A stretch of DNA of 64,000 bases from contig JABCZR010000001.1 of NCBI GenBank assembly GCA_013289585.1, forward strand, positions 465,988 to 529,987. The letters run 5' to 3'. The translations under genes and the position numbers were made by a program. A model generated the notes under the pieces. That model searched no databases. It worked only from the letters and a program-made list of their open reading frames with translations, and had not been told where the DNA came from. Below are positions 50,658 to 60,638 of this stretch, piece by piece (the first letter of the stretch is position 1; every line of letters starts with the position of its first letter). Origin of the DNA: Acidobacteriota bacterium. Its GTDB lineage: Bacteria > Acidobacteriota > Terriglobia > Acidiferrales > UBA7541.

Positions 50658-50807
50658 TGTTCGCCCCTGATTGGAGTACGTGCAGAACCGCGGCAGTGGC
50701 CACTCGTTACGGATTCCCACTGCCTGACGATCTGACTGTGGGACGCATCGGAGGTTGGCGGCGTTACGAGAAAGTTGAACCCGCGATAAAATCGCCGGGC
50801 CGGCGCA

Positions 50808-51299
50808 TCACTTTGCGGGGAGCGGCTGCTGATATTTGGCGAGGTCCACGGATTGCCATTCGCCCTGGATAATCCCGGCGCGAATCTGTGCGGAGGTCTT
50901 GCCTTTGCGAGACTGCTCGTAGGTGTACAGGGCTTCGCCGATGCAGATATTGCACCCGGCGCCGTGCTTGCTGGCGAAGCAATCGAGCAGGCTGGTGTGG
51001 CCCTGGCTGCGGTCGCAATGGCAATAGCATGGCTCGCGATAAAGCGTCTTCTTGATCTTGGCGGCAACGGTATATGCGTTCTGGACCACGGGGTCGGGGA
51101 ACAGTTCCGGATTCATCGTGGCGGGAAGCTCACCTTGTGGCGCCTGGACGTGGTACGCCGGCACGGGTTCATCGGCTGCGGCTTGAGTGGTGATGCTTCC
51201 GCTTGAAGGGCGGGAAGCTGCATGTTGAGGCAGGAGCACGAGACCCGCGGCTGCCGCGAAAAGAACTGCAACGGTCCAGAGTTTCTTGTTTCCGTTCAT
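50808..51299 (-). CDS. PCYCGC-motif-like exported protein
   Basis: 163 aa. A signal peptide (LWTVAVLFAAAAGLVLLP) is followed by a Pro-rich linker. A compact Cys-rich domain contains EPCYCHCDRSQGHTSL, LDCF, and AGCNICIGEAL. The Cys/His arrangement matches the PCYCGC family of unknown function (PF13798), with His replacing Gly in the third position. It could bind metal (copper or iron) or haem, which is inferred from the ligand density. The start is ATG 51299, with GGAGG about 6-7 nt upstream. Confidence 0.8.
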   Translation of the reverse strand: MNGNKKLWTVAVLFAAAAGLVLLPQHAASRPSSGSITTQAAADEPVPAYHVQAPQGELPATMNPELFPDPVVQNAYTVAAKIKKTLYREPCYCHCDRSQGHTSLLDCFASKHGAGCNICIGEALYTYEQSRKGKTSAQIRAGIIQGEWQSVDLAKYQQPLPAK

Positions 51300-51411
51300 G
51301 CTCGCCTCCGCGTATCCACTTCTCAAAAAGTATTCGTTTCTCTCTCTACTTTACGTTGGGGCCATTCGAAATTCCACCGAACTCTACTTTCAGTTCGTTC
51401 GAAAGGTACGA

Positions 51412-52680
51412 TCAAGGCAGCCGCACAACCGCAATTCGAACCACGCCAAGTTTCGTCACGTCCATCACTTTGTCGCCGTTCAGACTGTCAATCTGGCTGT
51501 TGGCGATGAAATAAAAATCGTTGCCGTGAATCGCGCCCGTCGTGGGGGTGATCGTGAACGAAGTGCGATTCTCGAGAACGGTGGTCTGCGTCACGCGCGA
51601 GCTGTCTTTGGACAGGTGAAACACCGCGATGCGCGCCGAACCGATGGCGTTCTGCACCGCGATCAGGCTGCCTTTGTGCCAGTAAAGGCCGTCGATCCCT
51701 GCCAGCGTGCTGCGCGGGCCGGGATTCACGTCGCTACTGTTTCCGTTGTCGAGGTCGACGCGCACGACGCCGAGGTCGTCCGCTACGAACAACTGGTGAT
51801 CGTCATCGGCGAGCGCGATTCCATTGGGTGCGGAAAGGACGCGGTGGATGGAAAGCGGCGTAAAGGTGTGCGCGGCTGGATCGAACTGGAAGACTTGATT
51901 GCTGGCACTGTCGGTCAATATGACTTCGCCGTTCTTGCGCACCACTAAATCGTTGAAACCATGCTTTGCTGTGCCCTGCGGCGCATAGCGTCCCCGCAAT
52001 TTGCCGGAAGCATCGAAGTGGAGGAGCTCGCTGCGCGCCGCGTCTTCGCTCCACGAATTGGCCCACACGGTGCCATCGGCTGGATCGGGGCGAATGCCGA
52101 GCACGGGCAGAAGGTGGTCGCGTCCGGCCGGGACGAAATCCGAGACTCTTCCTTCGGGAGTGATCTTCACAATTTTCCGGCGATTGAGGCTGCTCAGGTA
52201 GAACACGTTTTGTCTGGCGTCGTACGCCAGTCCTTCCGGAACCAGATCCTTTTCCTCAGTGACAAACGCCAATTGAGCTTGCGCTACCACCGGATAATCT
52301 CGATGGACACTTACGACCAGGTCGTCGAATTCCTTCGAGCCCTTCAGGACTCTCAAGGAGGGGCTGCCCGAGGGGTCGAAACCCTCGCGCAACGCTAGGC
52401 ATTCCTTGAGCAGACGCAGAGCTTCGAGTGTTTCTCCCAGGTGTTGCCTGGAAGTGGACAGAAAATAGAGCGCTCCGCCGCGATCGACAAGTTGCGGCAT
52501 GAGTTTTTCGACGCTGGCGATCTCCGCGCGGACCTCCACGGCATCGTCGGGCTCGGCAAGGACCCCTTTGATTTGCTCTTTGTCTTTGTCCTGGGAACGC
52601 GCGGCGATTGGAACGGCCAAAAATCCCACAAAGAGAATCAGTGAATAGAAACATCGCGAGAAAGATTGGAGCGGACTCAT
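51412..52680 (-). CDS. Secreted beta-propeller (SMP-30/NHL-like) protein
   Basis: 422 aa. A signal peptide ends PIAARSQ. An N-terminal helical region has TPR-like character (GGALYFLSTSRQHLGETLEALRLLKECL in parts). A six-bladed propeller (about residues 140-420) has repeated blades such as PEGLAYDARQNVFYLSSL, FNDLVVRKNGEVILTDS and PNGIALADDDHQLFVADD. Lactonase-type metal ligands (Glu of PEGLAY, Asn of PNGIAL) are plausible. The substrate is unknown. ATG 52680 has AGGA close upstream. Confidence 0.82.
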   Translation of the reverse strand: MSPLQSFSRCFYSLILFVGFLAVPIAARSQDKDKEQIKGVLAEPDDAVEVRAEIASVEKLMPQLVDRGGALYFLSTSRQHLGETLEALRLLKECLALREGFDPSGSPSLRVLKGSKEFDDLVVSVHRDYPVVAQAQLAFVTEEKDLVPEGLAYDARQNVFYLSSLNRRKIVKITPEGRVSDFVPAGRDHLLPVLGIRPDPADGTVWANSWSEDAARSELLHFDASGKLRGRYAPQGTAKHGFNDLVVRKNGEVILTDSASNQVFQFDPAAHTFTPLSIHRVLSAPNGIALADDDHQLFVADDLGVVRVDLDNGNSSDVNPGPRSTLAGIDGLYWHKGSLIAVQNAIGSARIAVFHLSKDSSRVTQTTVLENRTSFTITPTTGAIHGNDFYFIANSQIDSLNGDKVMDVTKLGVVRIAVVRLP

Positions 52681-52768
52681 GATTCCTGGTTAGACGCGAG
52701 GGCTGATATTTTGCCGGACTCGCAAGCGGTATGGGGCTCCAGCCATTCTACTGGCCACAAAATTTGCT

Positions 52769-53479
52769 TTAGACGAGCGCCGCTTCAACGGTCCGATATG
52801 CAGGAGGAGGCGGAGCAGAACTCTTGGCCTCAAGGTGCTTTGCGCGCAGGTGGCGCTGAACGCGACGGCCCCATCCTCGCACAAAAGAAAAGTTGAGCGC
52901 GCCGCCGATGGCCGAACTGGCGAGGGGGATAAGCCGGCCAGCCCATTTCTCAGCAGTCTCCGCGCCGAGTTTGGCGGCGAAGCGCTCCACGATGCGCGGA
53001 ACAAGTTTTTCCAGGAGCTGCTTTTCGGCCAGATCCTTGCCGTAGTCGATTCCTGCGGCAGCCGCGGCAGCCTTCCACATTTCGAGCCGTTGGTCGCGGC
53101 CTTGCGTTTCGAATCCATATAGCAGCGAGAGCCGCTGGATCAAGCGCAGCGTGATGACCGTGAGCAAGCTGGCATCCGGCAGAAACGTGATGATTCCACC
53201 GAGGCCGAAGCCAGCACCTTCCGCGAGAGCCAGCCGCTCGGCATCGCGAATCAACGTTTTGGCGATAGCGTCCAGCCGCTCGATGGGAACATCCTGCATG
53301 CGCGCGAAGTCCGGTACCCACAGCCGGTATTTGCTGGAAAGCTCGCTGCGAAATTTTTCCGGATCGATTTCGACGGAGTGGAGTCCCCGGAGCAGACCGA
53401 AGCGCATGAACCGGCCGAAGGTGCCTCCGGCGAGCGACGACTTGCGCGCGTTATGTAACCCAGCCATCTCTCTAAACAT
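52769..53479 (-). CDS. EcsC family protein
   Basis: About 236 aa. The conserved EcsC core is visible: EGAGFGLGGIITFLPDASLLTVITLRLIQRLSLLYGF (landmarks GFGLGGIITFLPD and RLIQRLSLLYGF), then AAAAAAGIDYGKDL and LIPLASSAIGGALNFSFV. It is named after a Bacillus ABC-transporter operon gene, but biochemical function is unknown; the hydrophobic glycine-rich core suggests membrane association. The start is uncertain among ATG 53479, ATG 53467 and TTG 53506, none with a strong ribosome site. Confidence 0.82.
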   Translation of the reverse strand: MFREMAGLHNARKSSLAGGTFGRFMRFGLLRGLHSVEIDPEKFRSELSSKYRLWVPDFARMQDVPIERLDAIAKTLIRDAERLALAEGAGFGLGGIITFLPDASLLTVITLRLIQRLSLLYGFETQGRDQRLEMWKAAAAAAGIDYGKDLAEKQLLEKLVPRIVERFAAKLGAETAEKWAGRLIPLASSAIGGALNFSFVRGWGRRVQRHLRAKHLEAKSSAPPPPAYRTVEAALV

Positions 53480-53643
53480 CCTACGGCGGTTAGAGACGGC
53501 TGGCAACCGTTGGGTTGCAACGGCTGCGTACTCGATAGCGGCTCGGTGACCCCGGAGGAAGGGGGGAGTTGCACGGAACGCGGCAAGGAACCTGCAGTCC
53601 TACTTGACGCGGACGAGCTTTTGAGTAAACTGCATTTTTCTCT

Positions 53644-53931
53644 ATGGCGACAATGCCCCAATTCGTTCCTGTCGAAGTCGTGAACGATTTCGACTTTCCG
53701 CAGCGAGAAGCCGCGTTTTTCTACGGCCTTTTTCTGCGCGGGCATTCTGCGGACCAGTTGCGCCGGGACATCGAAGTTCCTGCCGCGGTTCTCGCCAAAT
53801 GGCACCGGGAAGCGGAGCGCGATCCCCAGCTTCGCGATATTTTCTCGCGCATGTTGGATTACCGCCGCCATGTGCTCGCCATCTTTGACACCTTGGTCGG
53901 TTCGGACGGCCAGCCGCAGCGAGTTCAGTAG
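53644..53931 (+). CDS. Small conserved-looking hypothetical protein
   Basis: 95 aa. VNDFDFPQREAAFFYGLFLRG and DIEVPAAVLAKWHREAERDP (landmarks AAFFYGLFLRG and VLAKWHREAE) suggest a helix-turn-helix-like helical fold, and a C-terminal helix follows (DYRRHVLAIFDTLV). It might bind DNA like transposase-type HTH proteins, but there is no transposon around it. No clear ribosome site; its composition resembles the neighbouring genes. Function unknown. Confidence 0.6.
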   Translation: MATMPQFVPVEVVNDFDFPQREAAFFYGLFLRGHSADQLRRDIEVPAAVLAKWHREAERDPQLRDIFSRMLDYRRHVLAIFDTLVGSDGQPQRVQ

Positions 53932-54117
53932 GCGGCGCGATTCTCAAGCTTTCACTGTTCCTGAAACTTAAGTTGCTCTCCCCCGTACTTTCGATTCCGG
54001 CAGGAATTTTCACTGTACGTTCGTTCAGGTCAAAAACTGTCAGGCAACCAAACAGAAAGGCCCCTGATCTAACCGAGCTTGGGGGACAAGTGTCAGAAAA
54101 TGCAGGGGATTCCGCGA

Positions 54118-54146
54118 TTGACGGGGGACTTGTCCGGGGTTAGAAT
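54118..54146 (+). promoter_or_regulatory. Sigma70-type promoter of the GWxTD operon
   Basis: TTGACG and TAGAAT are separated by exactly 17 nt, with the predicted start about 23 nt upstream of ATG 54176. The spacer contains ACTTGTCC, the right arm of an inverted repeat whose left arm GGACAAGT lies at 54084-54091. Confidence 0.65.
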
Positions 54147-54175
54147 CACAACGTCCTAGACCTTGAGGTGTCTTC

Positions 54176-55882
54176 ATGTTACGGGTAGTCCGTGCCCTAT
54201 CTGTTTCGGTATTTTCATTTGTCCTCGCTATTCCGCAGGGCTTCGCACAACAGGCTCCGCCGCCGCAAGATCCATTGGCGCCTCCGGTTTCCCAGAAACT
54301 GACCAAAGACACCAAGAAGAAAATGAAAAAGACCCTGAAGGAGTTGGACAGCTCCTACAGGCAATGGCTCAATGAGGATGTCACTTACATTATTTCGCCT
54401 GAAGAGCGGAACGCCTTCCTGCAACTGGAAACCAATGAAGAGCGCGAGCAGTTCATAGAATCTTTCTGGCTTCGCCGCAGCAGCAATCCCGATCTTCCCG
54501 AAAACGATTTTAAAGAAGAGCATTATCGGCGCATCGCTTACGCCAACGAGCACTACGCTTCCGGTATCCCAGGGTGGAAAACCGATCGCGGCCGCATGTA
54601 CATCATGTGGGGACCACCGGACGAAATTGAATCGCACCCTACCGGCGGCACGTATGACCGCCCTGCCTCGGAAGGCGGCGGTTCAACGACGACGTATCCG
54701 TGGGAAACATGGCGCTGGCGCTATCTCGAGGGCATCGGCGAGAACGTTATCCTCGAATTCGTGGATCCCAGCGGCTCCGGCGAATTTCACATGACGATGG
54801 ATCCGGGCGAAAAGGACGCGCTGTTGCACGTTCCCGGCGCGGGTTTGAGCCAGCTGGAAGCCATGGGCATGGCATCGAAGACCGACCGCTTTACGCGTTC
54901 CGATGGCATGACGACGCCCACTTCCATGGGTGGCACACCGGAAAGTATGAATGAGTTCAGCCGCCTGGAACTTTATGCCAAGGTCAACAAACCGCCCGAA
55001 GTAAAATTCAAGGATCTTGAGGCGGTGGTGACTTCCCGCATCGTTCGCGACCAGGTGCACTTTACCTGGCGGACTGATTATCTGAAAGTGACCAATGACA
55101 CTGTGCTCGTGCCGGTTACCATCCAGGTTCCCAACGGCCAGCTTTCCTTTACTTCCAAAGAAGGAATTCACTCGGCCACGCTGAATGTTTTTGGACGCGT
55201 CACGACGCTCACGGGCCGTGTGGTGCAGACCTTCGAGGATTCCGTAAGCCGCGACTTTCCCGATTCGCTTTTCCAGCAATCCCTGAAGCTGCAGTCGATC
55301 TATCAGAAGGCCCTTCCGCTGCGCCCGGGACTCTACCGGCTGGATATCGTGATTAAGGACGTGCAGAGCGGGAATGTGGGCGTGGTAAATAGCCGCCTGG
55401 CGGTGCCGCGCTACGACGACGCCAAGCTCGACGCCAGTTCCTTGATTCTCGCGGACCAGATTGAACATGTTCCCGCCAAGCAGATTGGCGCTGGGCAATT
55501 TGTACTTGGCTCTTCGAAAGTACGGCCACGGCTCGATGGCGATTTCACTACCGCCGACAAGCTTGGCGTGTACATGCAGGTCTACAACCTGAAGCCCGAC
55601 GACACCACGCACAAGTCCGCCGCGACGTTTCAGTACACGGTGAAAAAAGGCAGCGAACAAATCATGCAGTTTAACGAGACTTCGGCGGAAATGAAGCAGA
55701 CTGGCGACCAGGTCACCATTGAACGGCTGCTGCCTCTCGCCACGCTGGCGCCAGGAAAATACACTCTGGAAATTAACGCCACCGACACTCTTTCGAAGCA
55801 GACGATTTCGCGTACCGCAGATTTTACGGTGAAGGCACCCGCGGAAATGAAGACCGTGGCCAACGCCACACCGGGGAGGTAA
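54176..55882 (+). CDS. GWxTD domain exported protein
   Basis: 568 aa. A signal peptide ends QGFAQQ. The GWxTD domain (about residues 45-190) includes IISPEERNAFLQLETNEERE, FWLRRSSNPDLPENDFKEEHYRR and the defining GIPGWKTDRGRMYIMWG (each cited as landmarks). A C-terminal Ig-like/beta-sandwich region follows (KYTLEINATDTLSKQTISR). The family is typical of Acidobacteriota and Bacteroidota and its function is unknown. The start is ATG 54176, with GAGG about 8 nt upstream. Its stop overlaps the next gene's ATG by 1 nt (TAATG). Confidence 0.92.
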   Translation: MLRVVRALSVSVFSFVLAIPQGFAQQAPPPQDPLAPPVSQKLTKDTKKKMKKTLKELDSSYRQWLNEDVTYIISPEERNAFLQLETNEEREQFIESFWLRRSSNPDLPENDFKEEHYRRIAYANEHYASGIPGWKTDRGRMYIMWGPPDEIESHPTGGTYDRPASEGGGSTTTYPWETWRWRYLEGIGENVILEFVDPSGSGEFHMTMDPGEKDALLHVPGAGLSQLEAMGMASKTDRFTRSDGMTTPTSMGGTPESMNEFSRLELYAKVNKPPEVKFKDLEAVVTSRIVRDQVHFTWRTDYLKVTNDTVLVPVTIQVPNGQLSFTSKEGIHSATLNVFGRVTTLTGRVVQTFEDSVSRDFPDSLFQQSLKLQSIYQKALPLRPGLYRLDIVIKDVQSGNVGVVNSRLAVPRYDDAKLDASSLILADQIEHVPAKQIGAGQFVLGSSKVRPRLDGDFTTADKLGVYMQVYNLKPDDTTHKSAATFQYTVKKGSEQIMQFNETSAEMKQTGDQVTIERLLPLATLAPGKYTLEINATDTLSKQTISRTADFTVKAPAEMKTVANATPGR

Positions 55883-57633
55883 TGCAAGTGAAACAGGAAC
55901 GGCTCCGAACCCTGGGGGCCCTGATCCTGACCGCGCTGGTTTCGTCCTTTGGGGCGGGGCACGCGGCCGCGCAAGCGAAGCCTGTCCCGGGCAAGCTTGC
56001 GGGAGTTGTCCGCGATAGTTCGGGAACCCCGCAGTTAGGCGCGAGCGTCGCGTTGATTCCCGAAGCGCCGGGAATGACGATTTCGCGAGGGTTTCTTACC
56101 GATACGCAAGGCGTTTTTGGTGGCGACAAGCTCGCGCCGGGTTTTTACGCTCTGCGCGTCACGCTCGCCGGGTTTCTTCCCACGCTCGAAAAGCACATCC
56201 GCATCAGTCCGAATCTGACCACCGTCGTGCGCGTTGAGTTGGAGTCCATGTTTGCTTCGCTCGATCAGTTGCGGCGCGCTCCCTCCAACAGTTCCACGCA
56301 AGGGGACGACTGGAAGTGGGTGCTGCGCTCCGCTTCGGCCGTTCGCCCAGTGCTGGAATGGATGGACGGCGACATTATGAGCGCTTCCACGGTCACCGTG
56401 GAATCCGTCAAGCCCCGCGCGCCCCGGTTGCGCATGGAATTCACCGACGGCGCCCGGCGCCCCGGTTCCGCTTCGAGCATCACCGGCGCACCTTCTACCG
56501 CCGTGGCCTACGAGCAGAAACTCGGCGGCACTAGCAAGATGATCCTGGCCGGCCAGATGAGCTACGACAGCGATGCCCCGGGCGGCGGGATTGCCACCGT
56601 GTGGCTGCCGACGGGAACGCTTGGTGCTGGTCCCCATACGGCACTGGTTTTGCGTGAAGCCAGCCTGGGCCCCGAAGGGCCTACCTTCCGCGGAGTCCGC
56701 ATCGATCAGGGCGGCGCGCTGGCCTTGAATGACCGCACGGTCCTGCGTTACGGCGGAGAATTCGTTCTGGTTGGACTTGGATCTGCGGCCTCTGCTTTGC
56801 GCCCGCGTGCGGAGCTCAACGTCCGCGTCACGGATGATTGGAGCGCCGCGCTGATTTTCGCTTCGATGCCCGCTGGGCCTTCTCCGCTCGAGGGCGGTGA
56901 TGCGCAACCCGGGGGCGCCCTGGCGGCTACGTTGAACGAACTCGATGCCTTTCCGGCATTGCTATGGCGCGCCGGACGGCCCGTATTGCAGGGTGGCTGG
57001 CACGAGGAACTTGCCGCTGACCGCAAAATCGGCACGCGCGGAAAATTACAGATCGCAGCGTTTCACGATGACAACCGCCACATAGCAGTCTTTGGCCGCG
57101 GGAATGATCTACCCAACGCCGACTATCTCCAGGATTATCTTTCGAACGGATTTGCCTACGACGGCGGCTCTTCGAGCAGTTGGGGCGCGCGTGTGGCCCT
57201 TCGGGAAAAGATTGATGATGACCTGGAGCTGACCGCGGTTTACTCGTATGGCGGCGCTTTGATGCCGTCCGAAGCTGTGGATGGTCTGCTCCGCGATACA
57301 CTTCGAACGGCCCAGCGGCATTCCCTGGGTGCTGGCGTGAGTACGAAAGTGCCGCGGCTCAACACAAAGCTGGACATCGGTTACAAATGGATCAGCGGGG
57401 TGACTGTTTCTCGTGTGGATGGTTACGGTGAGTCTCTTTACGATCTCGATCCCTACTTGCACGTGGGTTTCCGGCAACCCTTGCCCAAGTTCGCCATCGG
57501 ACGATGGGAAGCCATCGCCGACTGTGACAACTTGCTGGCGCAGGGTTACGTTTCCACGATGAGCAGGGACGGCCATGTGGTTCTGGTTCCAGCGTTTCGG
57601 ACCTTCCGGGGCGGTCTAAGCGTTCAATTTTGA
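55882..57633 (+). CDS. Outer-membrane protein with carboxypeptidase regulatory-like N-terminus
   Basis: 583 aa. A signal peptide ends GHAAAQA. A CarboxypepD_reg-like Ig domain (about residues 32-110; LAGVVRDSSGTPQLGASVAL, DKLAPGFYALRVTLAGFLP) precedes a beta-strand-rich C-terminus ending in Phe (GGLSVQF). It is much shorter than full TonB receptors and shows no clear plug, so it is probably a smaller barrel. It is translationally coupled to the GWxTD gene, with GGGAGGT upstream of ATG 55882. Ligand unknown. Confidence 0.78.
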   Translation: MQVKQERLRTLGALILTALVSSFGAGHAAAQAKPVPGKLAGVVRDSSGTPQLGASVALIPEAPGMTISRGFLTDTQGVFGGDKLAPGFYALRVTLAGFLPTLEKHIRISPNLTTVVRVELESMFASLDQLRRAPSNSSTQGDDWKWVLRSASAVRPVLEWMDGDIMSASTVTVESVKPRAPRLRMEFTDGARRPGSASSITGAPSTAVAYEQKLGGTSKMILAGQMSYDSDAPGGGIATVWLPTGTLGAGPHTALVLREASLGPEGPTFRGVRIDQGGALALNDRTVLRYGGEFVLVGLGSAASALRPRAELNVRVTDDWSAALIFASMPAGPSPLEGGDAQPGGALAATLNELDAFPALLWRAGRPVLQGGWHEELAADRKIGTRGKLQIAAFHDDNRHIAVFGRGNDLPNADYLQDYLSNGFAYDGGSSSSWGARVALREKIDDDLELTAVYSYGGALMPSEAVDGLLRDTLRTAQRHSLGAGVSTKVPRLNTKLDIGYKWISGVTVSRVDGYGESLYDLDPYLHVGFRQPLPKFAIGRWEAIADCDNLLAQGYVSTMSRDGHVVLVPAFRTFRGGLSVQF

Positions 57634-57818
57634 CACCCCAAAAGTTCTCGAAAGCTGTATCAGCCCTTCCAGAAACTGGATGACCACGGAAAGTCCGACC
57701 TTCGGCCTCTGTAATATGTTGATAACGCTAGAGTTCGTCGGCCTGTCATCTACCAAAGAATGGACATTGGTTTGCACCTGATTCCTTGCGGCGGGGTGTA
57801 TCCCTGCCTGACTGGGCC

Positions 57819-60638
57819 ATGAAGCAGAATCTGAGAGTCAGCCTCGGTGCGGTCGTGCTAGCGCTAGCCACGCTGGCGGCGATGATCTTTGCGCTCATCA
57901 ATTTCGATCAGCGCAGCCGCTACGAAGTCGTTTACGACGGAGTAGCCTGGCTCGACACCGATCATGGAGTTCAGGCCCGGCAAATCGCGCCCAATTCCCC
58001 GGCGACGCGCGCGGGAATCCGCCCTGGCGACATTCTTCTAAGCTTCAACGGTTCTCCTGTAAATCGCGCCGCGGACGTCGCTCACCGGCTCGATCGTGCC
58101 GGCCTCTGGACCCAGCCGCGCTATAAGCTTTCGCGCGGCGGCGACGAATTCGAAACGCCGCTGGTTACGGCCTCCGCGGAAAAGCCTCTCACCACCGAGA
58201 ACTTTTTGCGCATCGTGGGCTTGTTCTATCTTTTCATTGGGCTGTTCATTTTCATTCGCCGGTGGAACGCGCCACGCGCGGTGCACTTCTACGTTTTCTG
58301 CCTGGTTTCCTTCATCTTTTGTTCGTTTCACTTCAGCGGAAAACTGGACGTATTCGACTGGGAAGTCTACTGGGCAGAGATTGCAGCGCGTTTGTTCGCG
58401 CCTGCCCTGCTGCTTCATTTCGCACTGGTCTTTCCAGGAAGGAGCGAGGCTCCGATCCGTGTATCCGCGAAGGTTCTGGGCGTTTACCTGTTGCCTGTCA
58501 CGATGCTGCTGATCCATCTCGCTACCGCGCTAAATGCTTTTGGTTTTGTACCCTGGTTGGGCGCTTACCTGGTTCTCAACAAGATCGAATTCAGCTTCTT
58601 CGCACTGTACTTATTGGCGGCGGGACTGGTTTTCTACCGCAGCTTCCGTGAAGCGCCTTCCGGGGTTCTCCGCCAGCAGTTGAAATGGCTCACCGGTGGA
58701 ACGCTCATCGGCATTTTGCCTGTTTCCCTGCTGTACATCGTTCCGCTGGTTCTCGATGCGGCACCGCGTCCCTGGATGAAGTTTTCCGTATTCAGCCTGA
58801 TTCTGATCCCGTTGTGTTTCGGCTATGCCATCATTCGCTATCGCTTGATGGATGTCGACATCATCTTCAAGCGCGGCCTCGCCTATACCGCCGCGACGGC
58901 CGGCGTCGCCGCGGTGTACTTTGCCCTGGTTGCGCTGATTGCGGACATTTTCCACGCATCGACAACCGGCCCCGTCGGCGGCATGATCGCCATCGTCATC
59001 GCCGCGTTCCTCTTCCAGCCGTTCCGCGAAGGAATTCAGGCCCGTTTGGACCGCTTTTTCTACCGCGACCGCCTCGACTATCGCCGCACGCTCATCGAAT
59101 TCGGACGCACGCTGACGAACGAAGTCCGCCTCGACCCCATGCTGGGCTCCGTTATGGATCGCGTTTCGCAAACTCTGCTGGTCGACCGCCTGGCGATTTT
59201 CGTCGAAGACCCGATGCAGCCCGGCCATATGCGCATCGCGCGCTCCATGGGTGTGCGGCTGTCTGAATCACTGGATCTTGGCTTCCTCGAGCCGGCCCGG
59301 CCCGAGTTCGCCCGCGGGGCGCTCTTTTTCGAGTCGCCCCGTGCGGCGAGAGACGTCAGCGAACCCGTGCGGCGCACGCTGGAGCTGTTGGATCTCAATT
59401 ATTTCGTGCCCTGCCGCATCCGCGAGCATACCGTCGCGGTTCTTGGCCTCGGCAAAACGGTTGACGGCGATTTCCTCTCGAGCGATGACGTCGAGCTGGT
59501 GGAAACCATCGCCGGCTACGTCGCCGTGGCACTCGATAACTCCCAGCTCTATACCTCACTGGAACAAAAAGCGCTCGAAATTGCCCGGCTTAAGGACTTC
59601 AGCGAAAACATCGTCGAATCTTTGAACGTCGGCGTGCTCGCCGTGGACCTGGACGGCATCGTGGAATCCTGGAATACACGCATGGAGCAGCTTTTTGGCG
59701 TCGCGCGCCAGGAAGCCGTTGGCCGCCAGCTCAGCTCCCTCTTGCCGGAGGAGCTTGCGCGAGAAATCGCGGCGCGTGGTGACGCGGAACAGATTACCGG
59801 CATCTATAAGCAGAGACTGCATCACCAGGGGAAATTGCTGACCCTGAACGTCTCCATCACGCCGCTGGTGAGCAAATCCAGCGAGCGCATTGGCCGCCTG
59901 CTGCTGTTCGACGATGTCACTCAGCGCGAGCGCATGGAAGAGCAGATGTCCCAGACTGAAAAGCTGACTTCTCTCGGGCTCCTCGCCGCGGGCGTGGCCC
60001 ACGAAGTGAATACTCCGTTGGCGGTCATCTCCAACTACATTCAGATGCTGGCCAAGCAGATGCCGGAAAGCGATCCGCGGCACTCCATCATCGAAAAAAT
60101 CGTCAAGCAGACTTTCCGCGCCAGCGAAATCGTCAATAACCTGCTGAACTTCTCGCGCACCGGCGCGGCAGAAGCGGCCGACGTGAATGTAAACCGCGTC
60201 GTGGAAGAAACCCTTTCGCTCGTCGCGCACCCGCTGAAGACTTCGCAAATCCGCGTGGTGATGCAGCTCGGTGAGCCGCTGCCTGCCGTTCGTGGCTCCG
60301 CCAACAAGCTCCAGCAGGTTTTCTTGAACCTTTTCTTAAACGCCCGCGACGCCATGCCCGGCGGCGGCATGCTGGAAGTCCGCACCGCCGCTCATAATGG
60401 CAGCGTGGAGATCGAAATCGCCGACACCGGCGCCGGGATCGCGCGTGAACACATTCATCGCATCTTTGATCCGTTCTTTACCACCAAGGCCAGCGGCCGC
60501 GGCACGGGCCTGGGTCTCTCTGTGACTTACGGCATTATCAAGGAGCATTCCGGGAAGATTGACGTTCGCTCGACGCCCGGCAAAGGCACATCCTTCCACG
60601 TTGAGTTCCCGGCAGTCAGGAAAGCGGTCCATGTCTAA
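57819..60638 (+). CDS. PDZ-containing membrane histidine kinase
   Basis: About 939 aa. TM1 (residues 8-27), then an extracytoplasmic PDZ domain (about 38-120; APNSPATRAGIRPGDILLSF, cited by ATRAGIRPGD), then about eight helices (130-390). The cytoplasmic part has GAF (about 430-570), PAS (about 585-690; GVLAVDLDGIVESWN), HisKA with the phospho-His in GVAHEVNTPLAV, and HATPase_c (NLFLNARDAM, DTGAGIA, GRGTGLGLSV). The PDZ suggests sensing of exposed C-termini of envelope proteins, as DegS does, which is inference. The start is ATG 57819; it overlaps the response regulator gene by 8 nt. Confidence 0.9.
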   Translation: MKQNLRVSLGAVVLALATLAAMIFALINFDQRSRYEVVYDGVAWLDTDHGVQARQIAPNSPATRAGIRPGDILLSFNGSPVNRAADVAHRLDRAGLWTQPRYKLSRGGDEFETPLVTASAEKPLTTENFLRIVGLFYLFIGLFIFIRRWNAPRAVHFYVFCLVSFIFCSFHFSGKLDVFDWEVYWAEIAARLFAPALLLHFALVFPGRSEAPIRVSAKVLGVYLLPVTMLLIHLATALNAFGFVPWLGAYLVLNKIEFSFFALYLLAAGLVFYRSFREAPSGVLRQQLKWLTGGTLIGILPVSLLYIVPLVLDAAPRPWMKFSVFSLILIPLCFGYAIIRYRLMDVDIIFKRGLAYTAATAGVAAVYFALVALIADIFHASTTGPVGGMIAIVIAAFLFQPFREGIQARLDRFFYRDRLDYRRTLIEFGRTLTNEVRLDPMLGSVMDRVSQTLLVDRLAIFVEDPMQPGHMRIARSMGVRLSESLDLGFLEPARPEFARGALFFESPRAARDVSEPVRRTLELLDLNYFVPCRIREHTVAVLGLGKTVDGDFLSSDDVELVETIAGYVAVALDNSQLYTSLEQKALEIARLKDFSENIVESLNVGVLAVDLDGIVESWNTRMEQLFGVARQEAVGRQLSSLLPEELAREIAARGDAEQITGIYKQRLHHQGKLLTLNVSITPLVSKSSERIGRLLLFDDVTQRERMEEQMSQTEKLTSLGLLAAGVAHEVNTPLAVISNYIQMLAKQMPESDPRHSIIEKIVKQTFRASEIVNNLLNFSRTGAAEAADVNVNRVVEETLSLVAHPLKTSQIRVVMQLGEPLPAVRGSANKLQQVFLNLFLNARDAMPGGGMLEVRTAAHNGSVEIEIADTGAGIAREHIHRIFDPFFTTKASGRGTGLGLSVTYGIIKEHSGKIDVRSTPGKGTSFHVEFPAVRKAVHV

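Noticed and set aside
54683..55660. A 325-codon minus-strand frame opposite the GWxTD gene
   Set aside because: Antisense shadow; the sense frame holds the GWxTD signature.
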